A stretch of DNA of 32,969 bases from Clostridia bacterium (GCA_028698525.1 JAQVDB010000023.1:1-32969); one strand, 5' to 3'; shown: positions 24,374 through 32,969, numbered from the stretch's first letter. Numbers and translations: made by a program. The notes: a model not told the origin generated them from the sequence alone.

Positions 24374-25675
24374 ATGACTACAAAACATAATAAAATTTTA
24401 GAATATATTGAAAGTCTCAAAGCAGGTACTCGTATTTCAGTGAGAAAAGTAGCAGCAAAATTAAACGTGAGTGAGGGAACTGCATACAGAGCGATAAAAG
24501 AGGCAGAAAACAGGAAATTAGTGAGCACTATACAAAGAGTTGGGACTGTAAGAATTGAAAAGATCGAGAAAAAGAATATCGAGAAGCTGAGCTTTGGGGA
24601 GATAACAAATATTGTTGATGGTACCGTTTTAGGCGGATTTGAAGGTTTAGGTAAAACCTTGAATAAATTCTTAATAGGTGCTATGACGGTAGATGAAGCA
24701 GAAAAATATATAAATCGGGGAGATCTATTGATTGTAGGTAATAGAGAAGAGTGTTATCGTTTAGCCCTAGAAAAAGATGCGTCAGTGCTAATAACAGGAG
24801 GATTTGGTTGTAGTGATGAAATAAAAGAGATTGCAAACAAAAAGAAGCTTCCTATAATCACCTCTAGTTATGATACATTTACCATCGCAACCCTTATCAA
24901 TAAAGCTATATATGAAAGACTTGCAAAGAAAGATATACTTTTAGTAGAAGATATAATGGCAAAAGACCCCTTTTACCTAAAAGAAACGGATAAGGTAGAA
25001 CAATGGAAAAACCTCTTTTATAGCACTACCCATACTAGATTTCCGGTAGTAGATAAAAAAAACAATGTAGTTGGTATAATTACCGCAAAAGACGTGACGG
25101 AAGCCCAAAATGATGAAATGATAAAAAACAGGATGACACGAGATTTGATAACTTTGGATCAGAAGACTACCGTTGCATATGCTTCATATATAATGATATG
25201 GGAAGGAATTGAACTTATTCCTATAGTTGAGGACGGAAAGCTCATTGGGGTGATAAGCCGAAGAGATGTCATGAAGGCTATGCAATACATGAGAAGCCAG
25301 CCCCAAGTGGGAGAGACTATGGAAGATTTGTTGTTGAGCAATTTTTCTATAACTTCTAATTCTAAGGTTGTAAAGTTTACCGGTGAAGTGGAGCCGGCAA
25401 TGTTAAACCGGCTGGGAGTTGCCAGTTGGAGTGCTATTATAATGCTCATGTCTACTGCTGCTGTTGTGGCTACAAAAAGACAGAGAAAATTAGAGCCTAT
25501 GCCGGATAGCTTCATAGTATATTTTATAAAACCTGTACAGATAGAGGACAAAATTTCATTGATAGTGAATACTATCGATTCTGGAAGACATTATTGCAAG
25601 ATTGAAGTAGAGGTCAGGGATCGCTATAAGACCCTAGCAAGGGGAATGATGTCAGCTAAAATATTCAGGAGGTAG
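24374..25675 (+). CDS. YtoI-like regulator: HTH, DRTGG, two CBS domains and a hotdog domain
   Basis: A 433-aa multidomain protein like Bacillus YtoI. In order: a GntR-like winged helix (about 1-65, ISVRKVAAKLNVSEGTAYRAIKEAE), a DRTGG domain (about 75-185), a CBS pair (about 190-310, with IMAKDPFYLKETDKVEQW and TRFPVVDKKNNVVGIITAKDV), and a hotdog-fold thioesterase-like domain (about 320-433, MLNRLGVASWSAIIMLMSTAA). CBS pairs bind adenine nucleotides, and DRTGG domains occur with them, so it is plausibly a nucleotide-sensing transcription factor. Its ligand and target genes are not known to me. Start ATG 24374 follows GAGCAGGTGAG. Its stop lies beside the dnaE ribosome binding site, so the two are co-transcribed. 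Confidence 0.88.
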   Translation: MTTKHNKILEYIESLKAGTRISVRKVAAKLNVSEGTAYRAIKEAENRKLVSTIQRVGTVRIEKIEKKNIEKLSFGEITNIVDGTVLGGFEGLGKTLNKFLIGAMTVDEAEKYINRGDLLIVGNREECYRLALEKDASVLITGGFGCSDEIKEIANKKKLPIITSSYDTFTIATLINKAIYERLAKKDILLVEDIMAKDPFYLKETDKVEQWKNLFYSTTHTRFPVVDKKNNVVGIITAKDVTEAQNDEMIKNRMTRDLITLDQKTTVAYASYIMIWEGIELIPIVEDGKLIGVISRRDVMKAMQYMRSQPQVGETMEDLLLSNFSITSNSKVVKFTGEVEPAMLNRLGVASWSAIIMLMSTAAVVATKRQRKLEPMPDSFIVYFIKPVQIEDKISLIVNTIDSGRHYCKIEVEVRDRYKTLARGMMSAKIFRR

Positions 25676-25681
25676 TATACA

Positions 25682-28600
25682 GTGATTGATTTTACACATT
25701 TGCATGTTCATACAGAATACAGCCTTTTAGACGGGGCCTCCAGGATAAAAGATATTATAAAAAAATGTAAACAGTTTGGCATGGACAGTATAGCTATAAC
25801 TGACCATGGGGTGATGTATGGGGTTATAGAGTTTTACAAACAAGCTGTCAATAACGGAATAAAGCCGATAATAGGCTGTGAAGTATATATGGCAAAAAGG
25901 TCCATGCATGACAAGGAGTCTAAACAAGACAGTGAATATTCACATCTAGTGTTATTAGCAGAAAACAATACAGGCTACAAGAATTTAGTTAAGATTGTAT
26001 CTAAAGCTTGCCTAGAAGGATTTTATTACAAGCCTAGGGTGGATACACAGCTATTGAGCCAGTATAATGAGGGAATAATAGCTCTGAGCGCTTGTCTTGC
26101 AGGAGATGTGCAAAAGGCGATTTTATCGGATGATATGGACAAGGCTGAGAAACTGGCGTTGACTTATAATAAGATTTTTGGTGAAGGAAATTTCTATCTT
26201 GAATTACAAGACCATGGGTTGCAGGAACAAAAGATGGTCAACAGCCAGCTAATAGGATTGAGCGAAAAGCTCAATATACCTTTGGTGGCCACCAATGATG
26301 TTCATTATATAAACAAAGAGGATGCATCGGCACATGACGTGTTGTTATGTATTCAAACAGGTAGGACGGTAGATGAAAAGGATAGATTGAAATTTGATAC
26401 AGATGAATTCTACTTAAAGTCCCAACAAGAAATGCAGGAATTATTCAGATATGCACCAACTGCTTTGGAAAATACCAAACAGATAGCCCAGAGGTGTAAC
26501 GTTGAATTCGAGTTTAACAAACTTTATTTACCGGAATTTAAAGCTCCTAAGTCAAACTCATTAGAATATTTGACAGAGCTATGTTACAAAGGGCTGGAGA
26601 AAAAATATGATGAAATAACGCCTGAGGTTAAAGAAAGACTAGAATACGAATTAGGGATAATACATCAGATGGGTTATGTAGACTATTTTTTGATAGTTTG
26701 GGATTTTATAAGGTTTGCAAAGTCAAAAGGCATAATGGTGGGGCCGGGGAGAGGATCGGCGGCAGGTAGTATAGTAGCATATTGTCTAGATATTACAAAT
26801 ATAGATCCTGTAAAATACAATCTGTTATTCGAAAGGTTTTTAAACCCTGAAAGGGTTACTATGCCGGATATTGATATAGATTTTTGTTATGAGCGCAGAT
26901 CTGAAGTAATAGATTACGTTATTGGCAAATATGGAAGTGACCATGTAGCACAAATAATAACTTTTGGGACCATGGCTGCACGAGCTGTTATTAGGGACGT
27001 AGGCAGGGCTTTAAATATGCCCTATGCACAGGTGGATTATATAGCAAAGCAGATACCTTTTGAGATAGGAATGAACATAGAAAAGGCACTAAAGGTAAAC
27101 CCTAAGTTAGATGAAATGTATCATCAGGACCAGGAAATTAAAAAACTGATCGATATGTCAAAAAAGCTTGAAGGACTTCCTAGACATGCTTCTACCCATG
27201 CTGCAGGTGTGGTTATATCCAAGATGCCGATTATGGAGTATGTGCCTTTACAGAAAAATGATGATATAGTCACCACCCAGTTTTCCATGGGAATACTGGA
27301 GGAGCTAGGCCTTTTAAAGATGGACTTTTTAGGCTTGCGGACCCTGACTGTGATCAGGGATACACTGAATATAATAAAATCTGTACACGGTAAAAAGATA
27401 GATTTAAACAATATATCGTTGGAAGATCCAAAAGTATTTGAACTGATAGGTTCAGGGGAGACTGATGGAGTATTTCAGCTGGAAAGCAGTGGCATGAAGC
27501 AATTTATGAAGGAGCTAAATCCCGATAAATTTGAAGATATAATAGCAGGTATTTCCTTATATAGACCAGGTCCCATGGATCAAATACCACGGTATATTGA
27601 AAACAAAAAACATCCTAAAAATATCAACTATACAGATGCTGCCCTGGAACCTATCTTAAAAGTCACCTATGGCTGTATGGTTTATCAGGAGCAGGTAATG
27701 CAAATAGTTAGAGATTTAGCAGGTTATTCTTTGGGAAGATCAGATTTAGTCAGAAGGGCTATGGCCAAAAAAAAGACCGATATAATGGAAAGGGAAAGAA
27801 AAAACTTCATCTATGGCAATGCTGACTCTAAAGAGGATATAATAATAAAGGGTGCTGTGAACAATGGAGTATCAGAGGAAAATGCAAATCGTATATTCGA
27901 TGAGATGATGGAATTTGCAAAGTATGCGTTCAACAAATCCCATGCTGCTGCATATGCACTTATCGCATATCATACTGCATGGCTTAAATGTTATTATCCG
28001 GTTGAATTTATGGCAGCGCTGATGACCAGTGTTATGCATAACACAAATAAGATAGCTAACTATATAAACAATTGTAAAACTATGGGCATATCCATATTGC
28101 CTCCGGATGTCAATGAAAGTTTTGGAAACTTTACTGTGGTAGATAACAAGATCAGATTTGGACTTGCCGCAGTCAAAAATGTGGGTAGTAATGCGATTGA
28201 TGAGATAGTGAGAATTAGGAAAAAAGATGGCCCCTACAAAAGCTTTGTGGATTTTTGTGAACGAGTGGATTATAAATATATAAATAAAAAAGCGATAGAG
28301 AGTTTGATAAAATGTGGGGCCTTTGATTCAATGGGAGTATACAGGTCTCAGCTGATGGCAATATATGAAAAAACAATAGATAGCGTTCAGCAATCCAGGC
28401 GCAGGAACATTGACGGTCAGCTTTCCCTATTTGAATCTCAAACGGAACAGTTGAACCATGGGATGTTGCCGGATATTAATGAGTACCCTCAAAAGCTGAT
28501 GCTATCAATGGAAAAAGAGATATTAGGTATATATATAAGTGGACATCCATTGTCTGAATATAAATATGAACTTAAAAAATTGACCACTACAAACAGCTAT

Positions 28601-29155
28601 ATGTTATCCAGTCTTGCCGAAGAATCGGAACACGATGAGAATATCTCAAATGTAACCAACATAAGGGATAGAGATATTGTTACCATAGGTGGAATCATTG
28701 TTGAGAAAAGAACTAAGGCCACGAAGAACAATGAGATAATGTGCTTTATAGGACTGGAAGATTTATATGGTGTCACTGAAGTGGTAATATTTCCAAGAGT
28801 ATATAATCAATATATGCAAATTTTGGACAATGATAGCATTGTTTTAATAAAAGGTATGATAGATTTAAAAGAAGGGGAGCAACCTAAAATATTGTGCAGA
28901 TATGTAGAGCCTTTATATAAGATCGATAACAAAAGATTGTATCTTAAGATTTCGAATACAATACAAAAGGATGTATCAAAAAAGATAAAACCGATTTTAA
29001 AGAGATATTCAGGCAATATTCCTGTTTTCATATATATTGAAAGAAATAATAAAAGTAAAATGGCAAAAAGAAATCTGTGGGTGAGTGAAGATCAACAATT
29101 GATGAGAGAATTAAAAGCCCTGCTAGGTGAAGAGAGTGTGAAGTTATGTAAATAA
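25682..29155 (+). CDS. dnaE: DNA polymerase III alpha subunit, DnaE type
   Basis: Replicative polymerase subunit; Firmicutes carry DnaE beside PolC, with DnaE extending primers on the lagging strand. The 1157-aa protein has an N-terminal PHP domain with seemingly intact metal ligands (HLHVHTEYS, TDHGVMYG, ATNDVHYI), the catalytic core with Pro395-Asp396-Ile-Asp398-Ile-Asp400, GPGRGSAAGS, GLLKMDFLGLRTL and DGVFQLESSGMKQFM, a tandem HhH region (about 830-880), and an OB domain (about 990-1080, VTIGGIIVEKRTKATKNNEIMCF). Start is GTG 25682, with AGGAGG overlapping the stop of the upstream gene. No hairpin is seen after it. The preserved PHP ligands suggest it could still hydrolyse phosphoesters, as some DnaE enzymes proofread this way. 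Confidence 0.98.
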   Translation: MIDFTHLHVHTEYSLLDGASRIKDIIKKCKQFGMDSIAITDHGVMYGVIEFYKQAVNNGIKPIIGCEVYMAKRSMHDKESKQDSEYSHLVLLAENNTGYKNLVKIVSKACLEGFYYKPRVDTQLLSQYNEGIIALSACLAGDVQKAILSDDMDKAEKLALTYNKIFGEGNFYLELQDHGLQEQKMVNSQLIGLSEKLNIPLVATNDVHYINKEDASAHDVLLCIQTGRTVDEKDRLKFDTDEFYLKSQQEMQELFRYAPTALENTKQIAQRCNVEFEFNKLYLPEFKAPKSNSLEYLTELCYKGLEKKYDEITPEVKERLEYELGIIHQMGYVDYFLIVWDFIRFAKSKGIMVGPGRGSAAGSIVAYCLDITNIDPVKYNLLFERFLNPERVTMPDIDIDFCYERRSEVIDYVIGKYGSDHVAQIITFGTMAARAVIRDVGRALNMPYAQVDYIAKQIPFEIGMNIEKALKVNPKLDEMYHQDQEIKKLIDMSKKLEGLPRHASTHAAGVVISKMPIMEYVPLQKNDDIVTTQFSMGILEELGLLKMDFLGLRTLTVIRDTLNIIKSVHGKKIDLNNISLEDPKVFELIGSGETDGVFQLESSGMKQFMKELNPDKFEDIIAGISLYRPGPMDQIPRYIENKKHPKNINYTDAALEPILKVTYGCMVYQEQVMQIVRDLAGYSLGRSDLVRRAMAKKKTDIMERERKNFIYGNADSKEDIIIKGAVNNGVSEENANRIFDEMMEFAKYAFNKSHAAAYALIAYHTAWLKCYYPVEFMAALMTSVMHNTNKIANYINNCKTMGISILPPDVNESFGNFTVVDNKIRFGLAAVKNVGSNAIDEIVRIRKKDGPYKSFVDFCERVDYKYINKKAIESLIKCGAFDSMGVYRSQLMAIYEKTIDSVQQSRRRNIDGQLSLFESQTEQLNHGMLPDINEYPQKLMLSMEKEILGIYISGHPLSEYKYELKKLTTTNSYMLSSLAEESEHDENISNVTNIRDRDIVTIGGIIVEKRTKATKNNEIMCFIGLEDLYGVTEVVIFPRVYNQYMQILDNDSIVLIKGMIDLKEGEQPKILCRYVEPLYKIDNKRLYLKISNTIQKDVSKKIKPILKRYSGNIPVFIYIERNNKSKMAKRNLWVSEDQQLMRELKALLGEESVKLCK

Positions 29156-29192
29156 AACAAATCTCTTTTGGTGGATTATTTGAGTGGTATTA

Positions 29193-29201
29193 TGATATAA
29201 T
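29193..29201 (+). promoter_or_regulatory. Extended -10 promoter before mtrB
   Basis: TGA followed by a perfect TATAAT (29196-29201), the same TGATATAAT core as before the ftsW-like gene. No good -35 box is visible. It lies 35 bp before the start codon and inside the 81-bp gap after dnaE. Confidence 0.5.
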
Positions 29202-29236
29202 ATTTGTTAAGAAATTAGCGTTAGGAGGAATAATTT

Positions 29237-29464
29237 ATGGAGCCAACTGGGTATGCTGGAGAATTTATTTGTATTAAGGCTCTAGAAAATGGTGTGAGTA
29301 TCATAGGCATGACTAGAGGAAAAGACACAAAATTTCACCACACTGAAAAGCTGGACAAGGGTCAAGTGATGTTGGCTCAATTTACTGAAAACACATCAGC
29401 AATAAAGATAGTAGGAAAAGCTAAAATAATTACTTCTTTTGGACAAATGGAATCCGGGGATTAA
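29237..29464 (+). CDS. mtrB: Tryptophan RNA-binding attenuation protein (TRAP)
   Basis: TRAP forms an 11-subunit ring that, when loaded with tryptophan, wraps RNA carrying (G/U)AG repeats and shuts off trp genes. The 75-aa protein aligns along its whole length with Bacillus Mtr[31 protein letters not shown]... The equivalents of Thr25, Thr30, Gln47, Thr49 and Ser53, which hold tryptophan, are present (Thr26, Thr31, Gln48, Thr50, Ser54, one residue offset). Of the RNA-binding Lys37-Lys56-Arg58, the two Lys remain (Lys38, Lys57) but Arg58 is replaced by Val59; Lys61 lies near. Start ATG 29237 has TTAGGAGG. In Bacillus mtrB follows mtrA (folE); here it lies between dnaE and a DUF2007-like gene before pfkA, with no trp gene in sight. 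Confidence 0.93.
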   Translation: MEPTGYAGEFICIKALENGVSIIGMTRGKDTKFHHTEKLDKGQVMLAQFTENTSAIKIVGKAKIITSFGQMESGD

Positions 29465-29494
29465 TAAAATCTTCAAACCGGGGGTGAGCATCGT

Positions 29495-29692
29495 ATGTGG
29501 ACGGTTATATATATGGCTCATAACAAGAATGATGCGGATTCTTTACGAGACATATTGACAAAAGAGGGTTTTCTGGTAAAATTAAAACCTGTATACAAGA
29601 ATGTAGATGAACGGAGAAACTGCTATCAGATATTAGTGCCCCAAACAGAGTCAGAAGAAGCTCAAGAGGTCATTATGAAAGCAGGATATTGA
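29495..29692 (+). CDS. Small DUF2007-like protein (65 aa)
   Basis: A 65-aa soluble protein with the beta-alpha-beta-beta-alpha layout of DUF2007 (putative signal-transducing family): WTVIYMAHNKNDADSLRDIL, TKEGFLVKLKPV, CYQILVPQTESEEAQEVIM. Such proteins resemble ACT-like or PII-like small sensors but have no firm function. Start ATG 29495 follows GGGGGTGAGC. It is 30 bp after mtrB and likely on the same transcript. Its steady place beside a tryptophan-responsive regulator is worth noting, but no functional link can be shown from sequence. Confidence 0.75.
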   Translation: MWTVIYMAHNKNDADSLRDILTKEGFLVKLKPVYKNVDERRNCYQILVPQTESEEAQEVIMKAGY

Positions 29693-29771
29693 CTTATTAT
29701 TTTTTTAAAAACATTTTTTAATAAATAAAAAATGTTCTCATGGGATAACGACTAGAGTTAGGAGGATTTCA

Positions 29772-30731
29772 GTGAAAACAATAGGAGTTTTAACCAGTGG
29801 AGGGGACGCTCCCGGGATGAATGCCGCTATAAGGTCAGTAGTTAGAACAGCAAAATATTATGACCTTAAAGTGTTAGGAGTACAAAGAGGATATAATGGA
29901 TTAATAAATGGAGAAATGAAGGAATTGAATTTATCTTCTGTTGCTGATATATTGCATAAAGGAGGCACTATCTTAAGAACTGCCCGATGTGAAGAGTTTA
30001 AAACAGAAAAAGGACAAGAGAGAGCTGCAGGAGTAATAGATGTGCTTAAAATGGATGGACTGGTAGTAATAGGAGGAGACGGTTCCTTCCAAGGCGCCGA
30101 GGCTTTGAGCAATAGAGGAATTCCTACTGTAGGTATACCTGGAACGATAGATAATGATATAGACTGTACAGATTACAGCATTGGCTTTGATACTGCGGTG
30201 AATACAGCTATAGATGCTATAAATAAAATAAGAGATACTGCCACATCTCATGAAAGAGTCAATATAATAGAAGTAATGGGTAGAAATGCAGGAGATATCG
30301 CCCTATACTCAGGAGTGGCAGGAGGGGCAGAAAGCATACTTGTACCTGAGGTAGAATTTAATATTGAAAATGTCTGCAAAAAAATAATAGAAGGCAAGAA
30401 CAGAGGCAAACTGCACAGTATAGTGGTGTTGGCAGAAGGAGCGGGAGACGCTCTTGACCTATGTAGAGAGATACAGGTATTGACAGGCATAGATACTAGG
30501 GCGACTATTTTAGGCTATATACAAAGAGGCGGAAGTCCTTCAGCCTATGATAGGATACTGGCCAGCAAGATGGGTGCAAAAGCTGTTGAGTTGTTGGTAC
30601 AAGGAAAAGGCAAGAGAGTGGTCGCAACAGTTAAGGGTGATATAGTAGATTTTGATATTCAAGAAGCACTAGCAATGAAAAGAGAGTTCAGCATGGATCT
30701 CTATGAATTAGCTGATATATTATCGCAATAA
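29772..30731 (+). CDS. pfkA: ATP-dependent 6-phosphofructokinase
   Basis: Key glycolytic kinase making fructose-1,6-bisphosphate. The 319-aa protein has the usual prokaryotic PfkA length and all signatures: [17 protein letters not shown] at the N-terminus, [22 protein letters not shown] with the Gly-Gly-Asp-Gly of ATP-type enzymes, the catalytic [22 protein letters not shown], and [17 protein letters not shown] near the end. Gly after GGDGS positions and the short length argue against a pyrophosphate-dependent enzyme. Start is GTG 29772 with TTAGGAGG. pyk, its common partner, does not follow; a strong terminator does. The product activates HPrK in Bacillus, which ties this gene to the carbon-control genes of the upstream operon. 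Confidence 0.97.
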   Translation: MKTIGVLTSGGDAPGMNAAIRSVVRTAKYYDLKVLGVQRGYNGLINGEMKELNLSSVADILHKGGTILRTARCEEFKTEKGQERAAGVIDVLKMDGLVVIGGDGSFQGAEALSNRGIPTVGIPGTIDNDIDCTDYSIGFDTAVNTAIDAINKIRDTATSHERVNIIEVMGRNAGDIALYSGVAGGAESILVPEVEFNIENVCKKIIEGKNRGKLHSIVVLAEGAGDALDLCREIQVLTGIDTRATILGYIQRGGSPSAYDRILASKMGAKAVELLVQGKGKRVVATVKGDIVDFDIQEALAMKREFSMDLYELADILSQ

Positions 30732-30745
30732 ATATACTACATTCT

Positions 30746-30780
30746 AAAAAGCAGAAAACTATGTTAGTTTTTTGCTTTTT
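30746..30780 (+). terminator. Strong intrinsic terminator after pfkA
   Basis: A 16-pair stem (30746-30761 with 30765-30780, one G-T pair) and a 3-nt loop TGT; the 3' arm ends GCTTTTT. It ends the mtrB-DUF2007-pfkA region and could also serve the opposite strand. Confidence 0.9.
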
Positions 30781-30800
30781 GCGTAAAGGGGTGTTTTTTT

Positions 30801-31214
30801 ATGTATACAAGTGAATCGCACATAGAAGTCCGATACAAGGAAACTGACAGAATGGGAATAGTTTACCATTCAAACTACTATGTATGGTTCGATGTGGGAA
30901 GGACTGATTTTTTAAGATCTGTAGGTTGGGATTATAAGGATCTGGAAGAAGAGGGCATATTGTTTCCTGTAATAGAAACCCGCTGTTTTTATAAATCGCC
31001 CTCTCATTATTCAGATAAACTAATAGTAAGAACGTGTATTGAAAAAATAAAGGGTATAAGGATTACTTTTAAATATAAAATAATAAGAGAGACAGATAGT
31101 GCAGTTATAGCAGAGGGTAATACAGTGCATGCTTTTGCTGATCAAAATCTTAAACCTATAAACATAAAAAAGAGAAATCCTGAGCTGCTGGAAGCACTAA
31201 ATAATTGTATATAA
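30801..31214 (+). CDS. Acyl-CoA thioesterase, YbgC/FadM-like hotdog family
   Basis: A 137-aa single hotdog-domain protein of the 4HBT family. The N-terminal part has the active-site region VRYKETDRMGIVYHSNYYVWFDVGRTDFL, in which Asp (TDRMG) and the GIVYHSNY stretch mark the YbgC subfamily, and a beta-rich core follows (FYKSPSHYSDKLIVRTCI). It should hydrolyse short or medium acyl-CoA or acyl-ACP thioesters; the in vivo substrate is not readable. Start ATG 30801 has AAAGGGG 9 nt upstream. It begins a new unit after the pfkA terminator and is followed by fxsA after 12 bp. It lacks tol-pal neighbours, as expected for a Gram-positive. Confidence 0.9.
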   Translation: MYTSESHIEVRYKETDRMGIVYHSNYYVWFDVGRTDFLRSVGWDYKDLEEEGILFPVIETRCFYKSPSHYSDKLIVRTCIEKIKGIRITFKYKIIRETDSAVIAEGNTVHAFADQNLKPINIKKRNPELLEALNNCI

Positions 31215-31226
31215 AGAGGTATATGT

Positions 31227-31625
31227 ATGTTTGCGAAGCTTTTGTTGTTGTTCACAATAATACCTATTGTTGAGCTGGTGTTATTGATAAATCTAGGGGA
31301 AAGAATAGGTACACTTTATACTGTATTGATAATAGTAATCACCGGGTTGTTGGGAGTATTTCTTGCAAAATCCCAAGGCTTGATTGTAATACGCAGGATA
31401 AAAGATGAGCTGTGTTATGGGAATATGCCGGAAAAGCAACTGCTGGACGGATTGCTGGTTTTGGTGGGAGGAATATTACTTGTTACCCCCGGCATCATAA
31501 CTGATATTACGGGATTTCTATGTATACTTCCCAGAAGCAGAGATTTTATAAGAAAGCTATTGATCAAGAAATTAAGACATATGTTCAGCGATGGTACAAT
31601 AAATATCTTTATAAATAGGTGGTAA
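31227..31625 (+). CDS. fxsA: FxsA family membrane protein
   Basis: A 132-aa membrane protein of the FxsA (YtzA) family, named for E. coli FxsA whose overproduction blocks F-exclusion of phage T7. Features are the opening FTIIPIVELVLLINLGERIG, hydrophobic segments at about 3-20, 27-45 and 72-96, the central LLDGLLVLVGGILLVTPGIITDITGFL, and the R-rich tail. The role in Firmicutes is unknown. Start ATG 31227 follows AAAGAGG. It lies between the thioesterase and the rRNA methyltransferase gene (7 bp on), probably in one operon. Confidence 0.9.
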   Translation: MFAKLLLLFTIIPIVELVLLINLGERIGTLYTVLIIVITGLLGVFLAKSQGLIVIRRIKDELCYGNMPEKQLLDGLLVLVGGILLVTPGIITDITGFLCILPRSRDFIRKLLIKKLRHMFSDGTINIFINRW

Positions 31626-31632
31626 TTGGCAT

Positions 31633-32969
31633 ATGAAAAAATCCAATGTTGTTGAAAAAAACGAATATTATGATGTTGTTATTTCAGATTTAAACAGTGA
31701 AGCCCAGGGAGTGGCAAAAGTCAACGGCTTCACTCTTTTTATAGAAGGAGCACTTCCGGGAGAACAGGTCAAGATAAAAGTAGTCAAAGTAAAGAAGCGC
31801 TTTGGCTATGGTAAATTAATAGAGGTAATAAAGCCATCTTCCAAAAGACAATCTGTTTTCTGTAAAGCAAGCAAAAGATGCGGTGGTTGCAAGTTGCAAC
31901 ATATGGATTATAAATTGCAGCTTGAATTTAAAAAAAAGAAGGTAGAGGACGCCTTAAAACGGATCGGCGGGATGAAAGATATAAAGGTAAATCCGGTAAT
32001 TGGAATGGATCACCATAAAAGATATAGAAATAAGGCACAATTTCCAGTTGGTTATTCAGGAGGACAGCTTTCCATCGGTTTTTTTGCGGAAAGAAGCCAT
32101 GACATCATAGATATTGATTCTTGTTCTATACAAGCAAAACAAAACGATCAAATTATAAGATTGGTTAAAGAATTTATACAAAAATATGATATATCAGTAT
32201 ATGATGAAAGCAGCGATAGTGGGCTGATAAGACATGTGGTGACCAGGGTTGCTTATAAGACCGGAGAGACTATGGTTATTTTGGTGATAAATGGGGACCG
32301 TATTCCGCATGAAAAAGAGCTTATCCAATTATTCAAAGATAACATACCTGACCTTAAAACAATAGTCCTGAATGTCAATACAAAGAAAACAAACGTTATA
32401 TTGGGTTATCAGAACATCATTTTATATGGAGATGGTTTTATAACAGACTATATCGGAAATCTTAAGTTTAAGATTTCTCCTCTTTCCTTTTTTCAGGTAA
32501 ACCCTGTACAGACAGAAGTGCTGTACAATAAGGTGATAGAATATTGTGCATTGACAGGCCAAGAAGTGATTGTTGATGCATATTGCGGTATTGGTACTAT
32601 AACATTGTTTTTAGCTGGTGAGTGTAAAAAAATATACGGTATTGAGGAGGTAGGACAAGCAGTACAAGATGCACAGGACAATGCTATTTTAAACCGTATT
32701 GATAATGCTAAATTTATATGTGGCAAAAGCGAGGATGTGCTACCTAAACTTGTAGATAAAGGTCTAAAGCCGAATATAGTGGTAGTGGATCCACCTAGAA
32801 AAGGTTGTGATAAAAAGGTGTTAGATGCCATATATAATGCACAACCTTCAAAAATAGTCTATGTTTCGTGCAATCCTTCAACTCTTGCCAGAGATTTAAA
32901 ATACTTAGGCAATAACGTATATGCTGTTGAACGGGTTCAACCGGTGGATATGTTCCCGTATACAAGCCA
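31633..32969 (+). CDS. 23S rRNA (uracil-5-)-methyltransferase, RlmD/RlmCD-like (3' end off the right edge)
   Basis: SAM-dependent enzyme that methylates C5 of a uracil in 23S rRNA (U1939, and in Bacillus RlmCD also U747). From ATG 31633 the frame is open to the window edge, 445 codons. In order: a TRAM-like domain (about 10-65, with the usual EAQGVAKVNGFTLFIEGALPGE), an iron-sulfur cluster motif Cys-x5-Cys-Gly-Gly-Cys (CKASKRCGGC), RYRNKAQFPV, the SAM-binding DAYCGIGTITL, the DPPRKGC motif and the nucleophile Cys in YVSCNPSTLARDL. Very little of the C-terminus is missing. The ribosome binding site is AGGTGG 10 nt upstream. TrmA-type tRNA enzymes lack the FeS motif, which favours RlmD. Which uracils are modified cannot be told from sequence. 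Confidence 0.95.
   Translation, partial: MKKSNVVEKNEYYDVVISDLNSEAQGVAKVNGFTLFIEGALPGEQVKIKVVKVKKRFGYGKLIEVIKPSSKRQSVFCKASKRCGGCKLQHMDYKLQLEFKKKKVEDALKRIGGMKDIKVNPVIGMDHHKRYRNKAQFPVGYSGGQLSIGFFAERSHDIIDIDSCSIQAKQNDQIIRLVKEFIQKYDISVYDESSDSGLIRHVVTRVAYKTGETMVILVINGDRIPHEKELIQLFKDNIPDLKTIVLNVNTKKTNVILGYQNIILYGDGFITDYIGNLKFKISPLSFFQVNPVQTEVLYNKVIEYCALTGQEVIVDAYCGIGTITLFLAGECKKIYGIEEVGQAVQDAQDNAILNRIDNAKFICGKSEDVLPKLVDKGLKPNIVVVDPPRKGCDKKVLDAIYNAQPSKIVYVSCNPSTLARDLKYLGNNVYAVERVQPVDMFPYTS

Noticed and set aside
29705-29735. Hairpin of ACATTTTTT/AAAAAATGT before pfkA as a terminator
   Set aside because: The stem is nearly all A-T and is not followed by a T run on the plus strand, so it is probably weak or without effect.
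29745-29765. Cluster of TAG/GAG triplets before pfkA as a TRAP site
   Set aside because: Only about four triplets occur and their spacing is not the 2-3 nt needed; part is the pfkA ribosome binding site.

Overview
The window is about 33 kb of an AT-rich chromosome from an endospore-forming Firmicute of the class Clostridia. This rests on low GC content, frequent TTG and GTG starts behind strong Shine-Dalgarno sequences, an alpha/beta-type small acid-soluble spore protein, a T-box leader before valS, and the Firmicute cluster hprK / rapZ-yvcK-whiA-HPr-like. I cannot name the genus. No CRISPR array, intact insertion sequence, prophage or rRNA gene is visible, and nearly all of the window is housekeeping DNA.

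Layout. 1-1816 (minus): the end of an ABC importer locus, with a substrate-binding lipoprotein, a terminator-like hairpin, then the ATPase, which leaves the left edge. 1895-2584: tRNA-Thr(CGT) and tRNA-Pro(CGG), each with a clear promoter, separated by about 480 bp that carries what looks like the 3' relic of a minus-strand gene. 2697-8504: pgsA, a nucleotidyltransferase-fold protein, then promoter, T-box leader, valS and folC. 8568-10742: an 83-aa orphan, a seven-bladed beta-propeller protein, a DUF4364-type protein and a spore SASP, the last two on the minus strand.

10937-24343 is one long same-strand gene train: ftsW/rodA-like, a class B penicillin-binding protein, uvrC, a Cof-type HAD phosphatase, hprK, a PHP-domain protein, a ROK glucokinase, murB, a second PHP protein, rapZ, yvcK, whiA and an HPr-like gene, then a terminator. 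It mixes wall synthesis (FtsW/PBP, MurB, YvcK, RapZ) with carbon signalling (HPrK, the HPr-like protein, glucokinase). The HPr-like protein has Tyr at position 15 in place of the phosphotransferase His but keeps Ser46, so it should be a Crh-type substrate of HPrK rather than a phosphocarrier.

24374-32969: a YtoI-like regulator, dnaE, a TRAP (mtrB) gene, a DUF2007-like small protein, pfkA, a strong terminator, a YbgC-like thioesterase, fxsA and a 23S rRNA uracil methyltransferase that leaves the right edge. The TRAP protein appears to keep its tryptophan pocket but has Val in place of the third residue of the Lys-Lys-Arg RNA-binding motif. No entirely new multi-gene system was found. The best leads are the Tyr15 HPr-like protein, the altered TRAP with its small partner, the relic beside tRNA-Thr, and a possible AUA start codon in the HAD gene.
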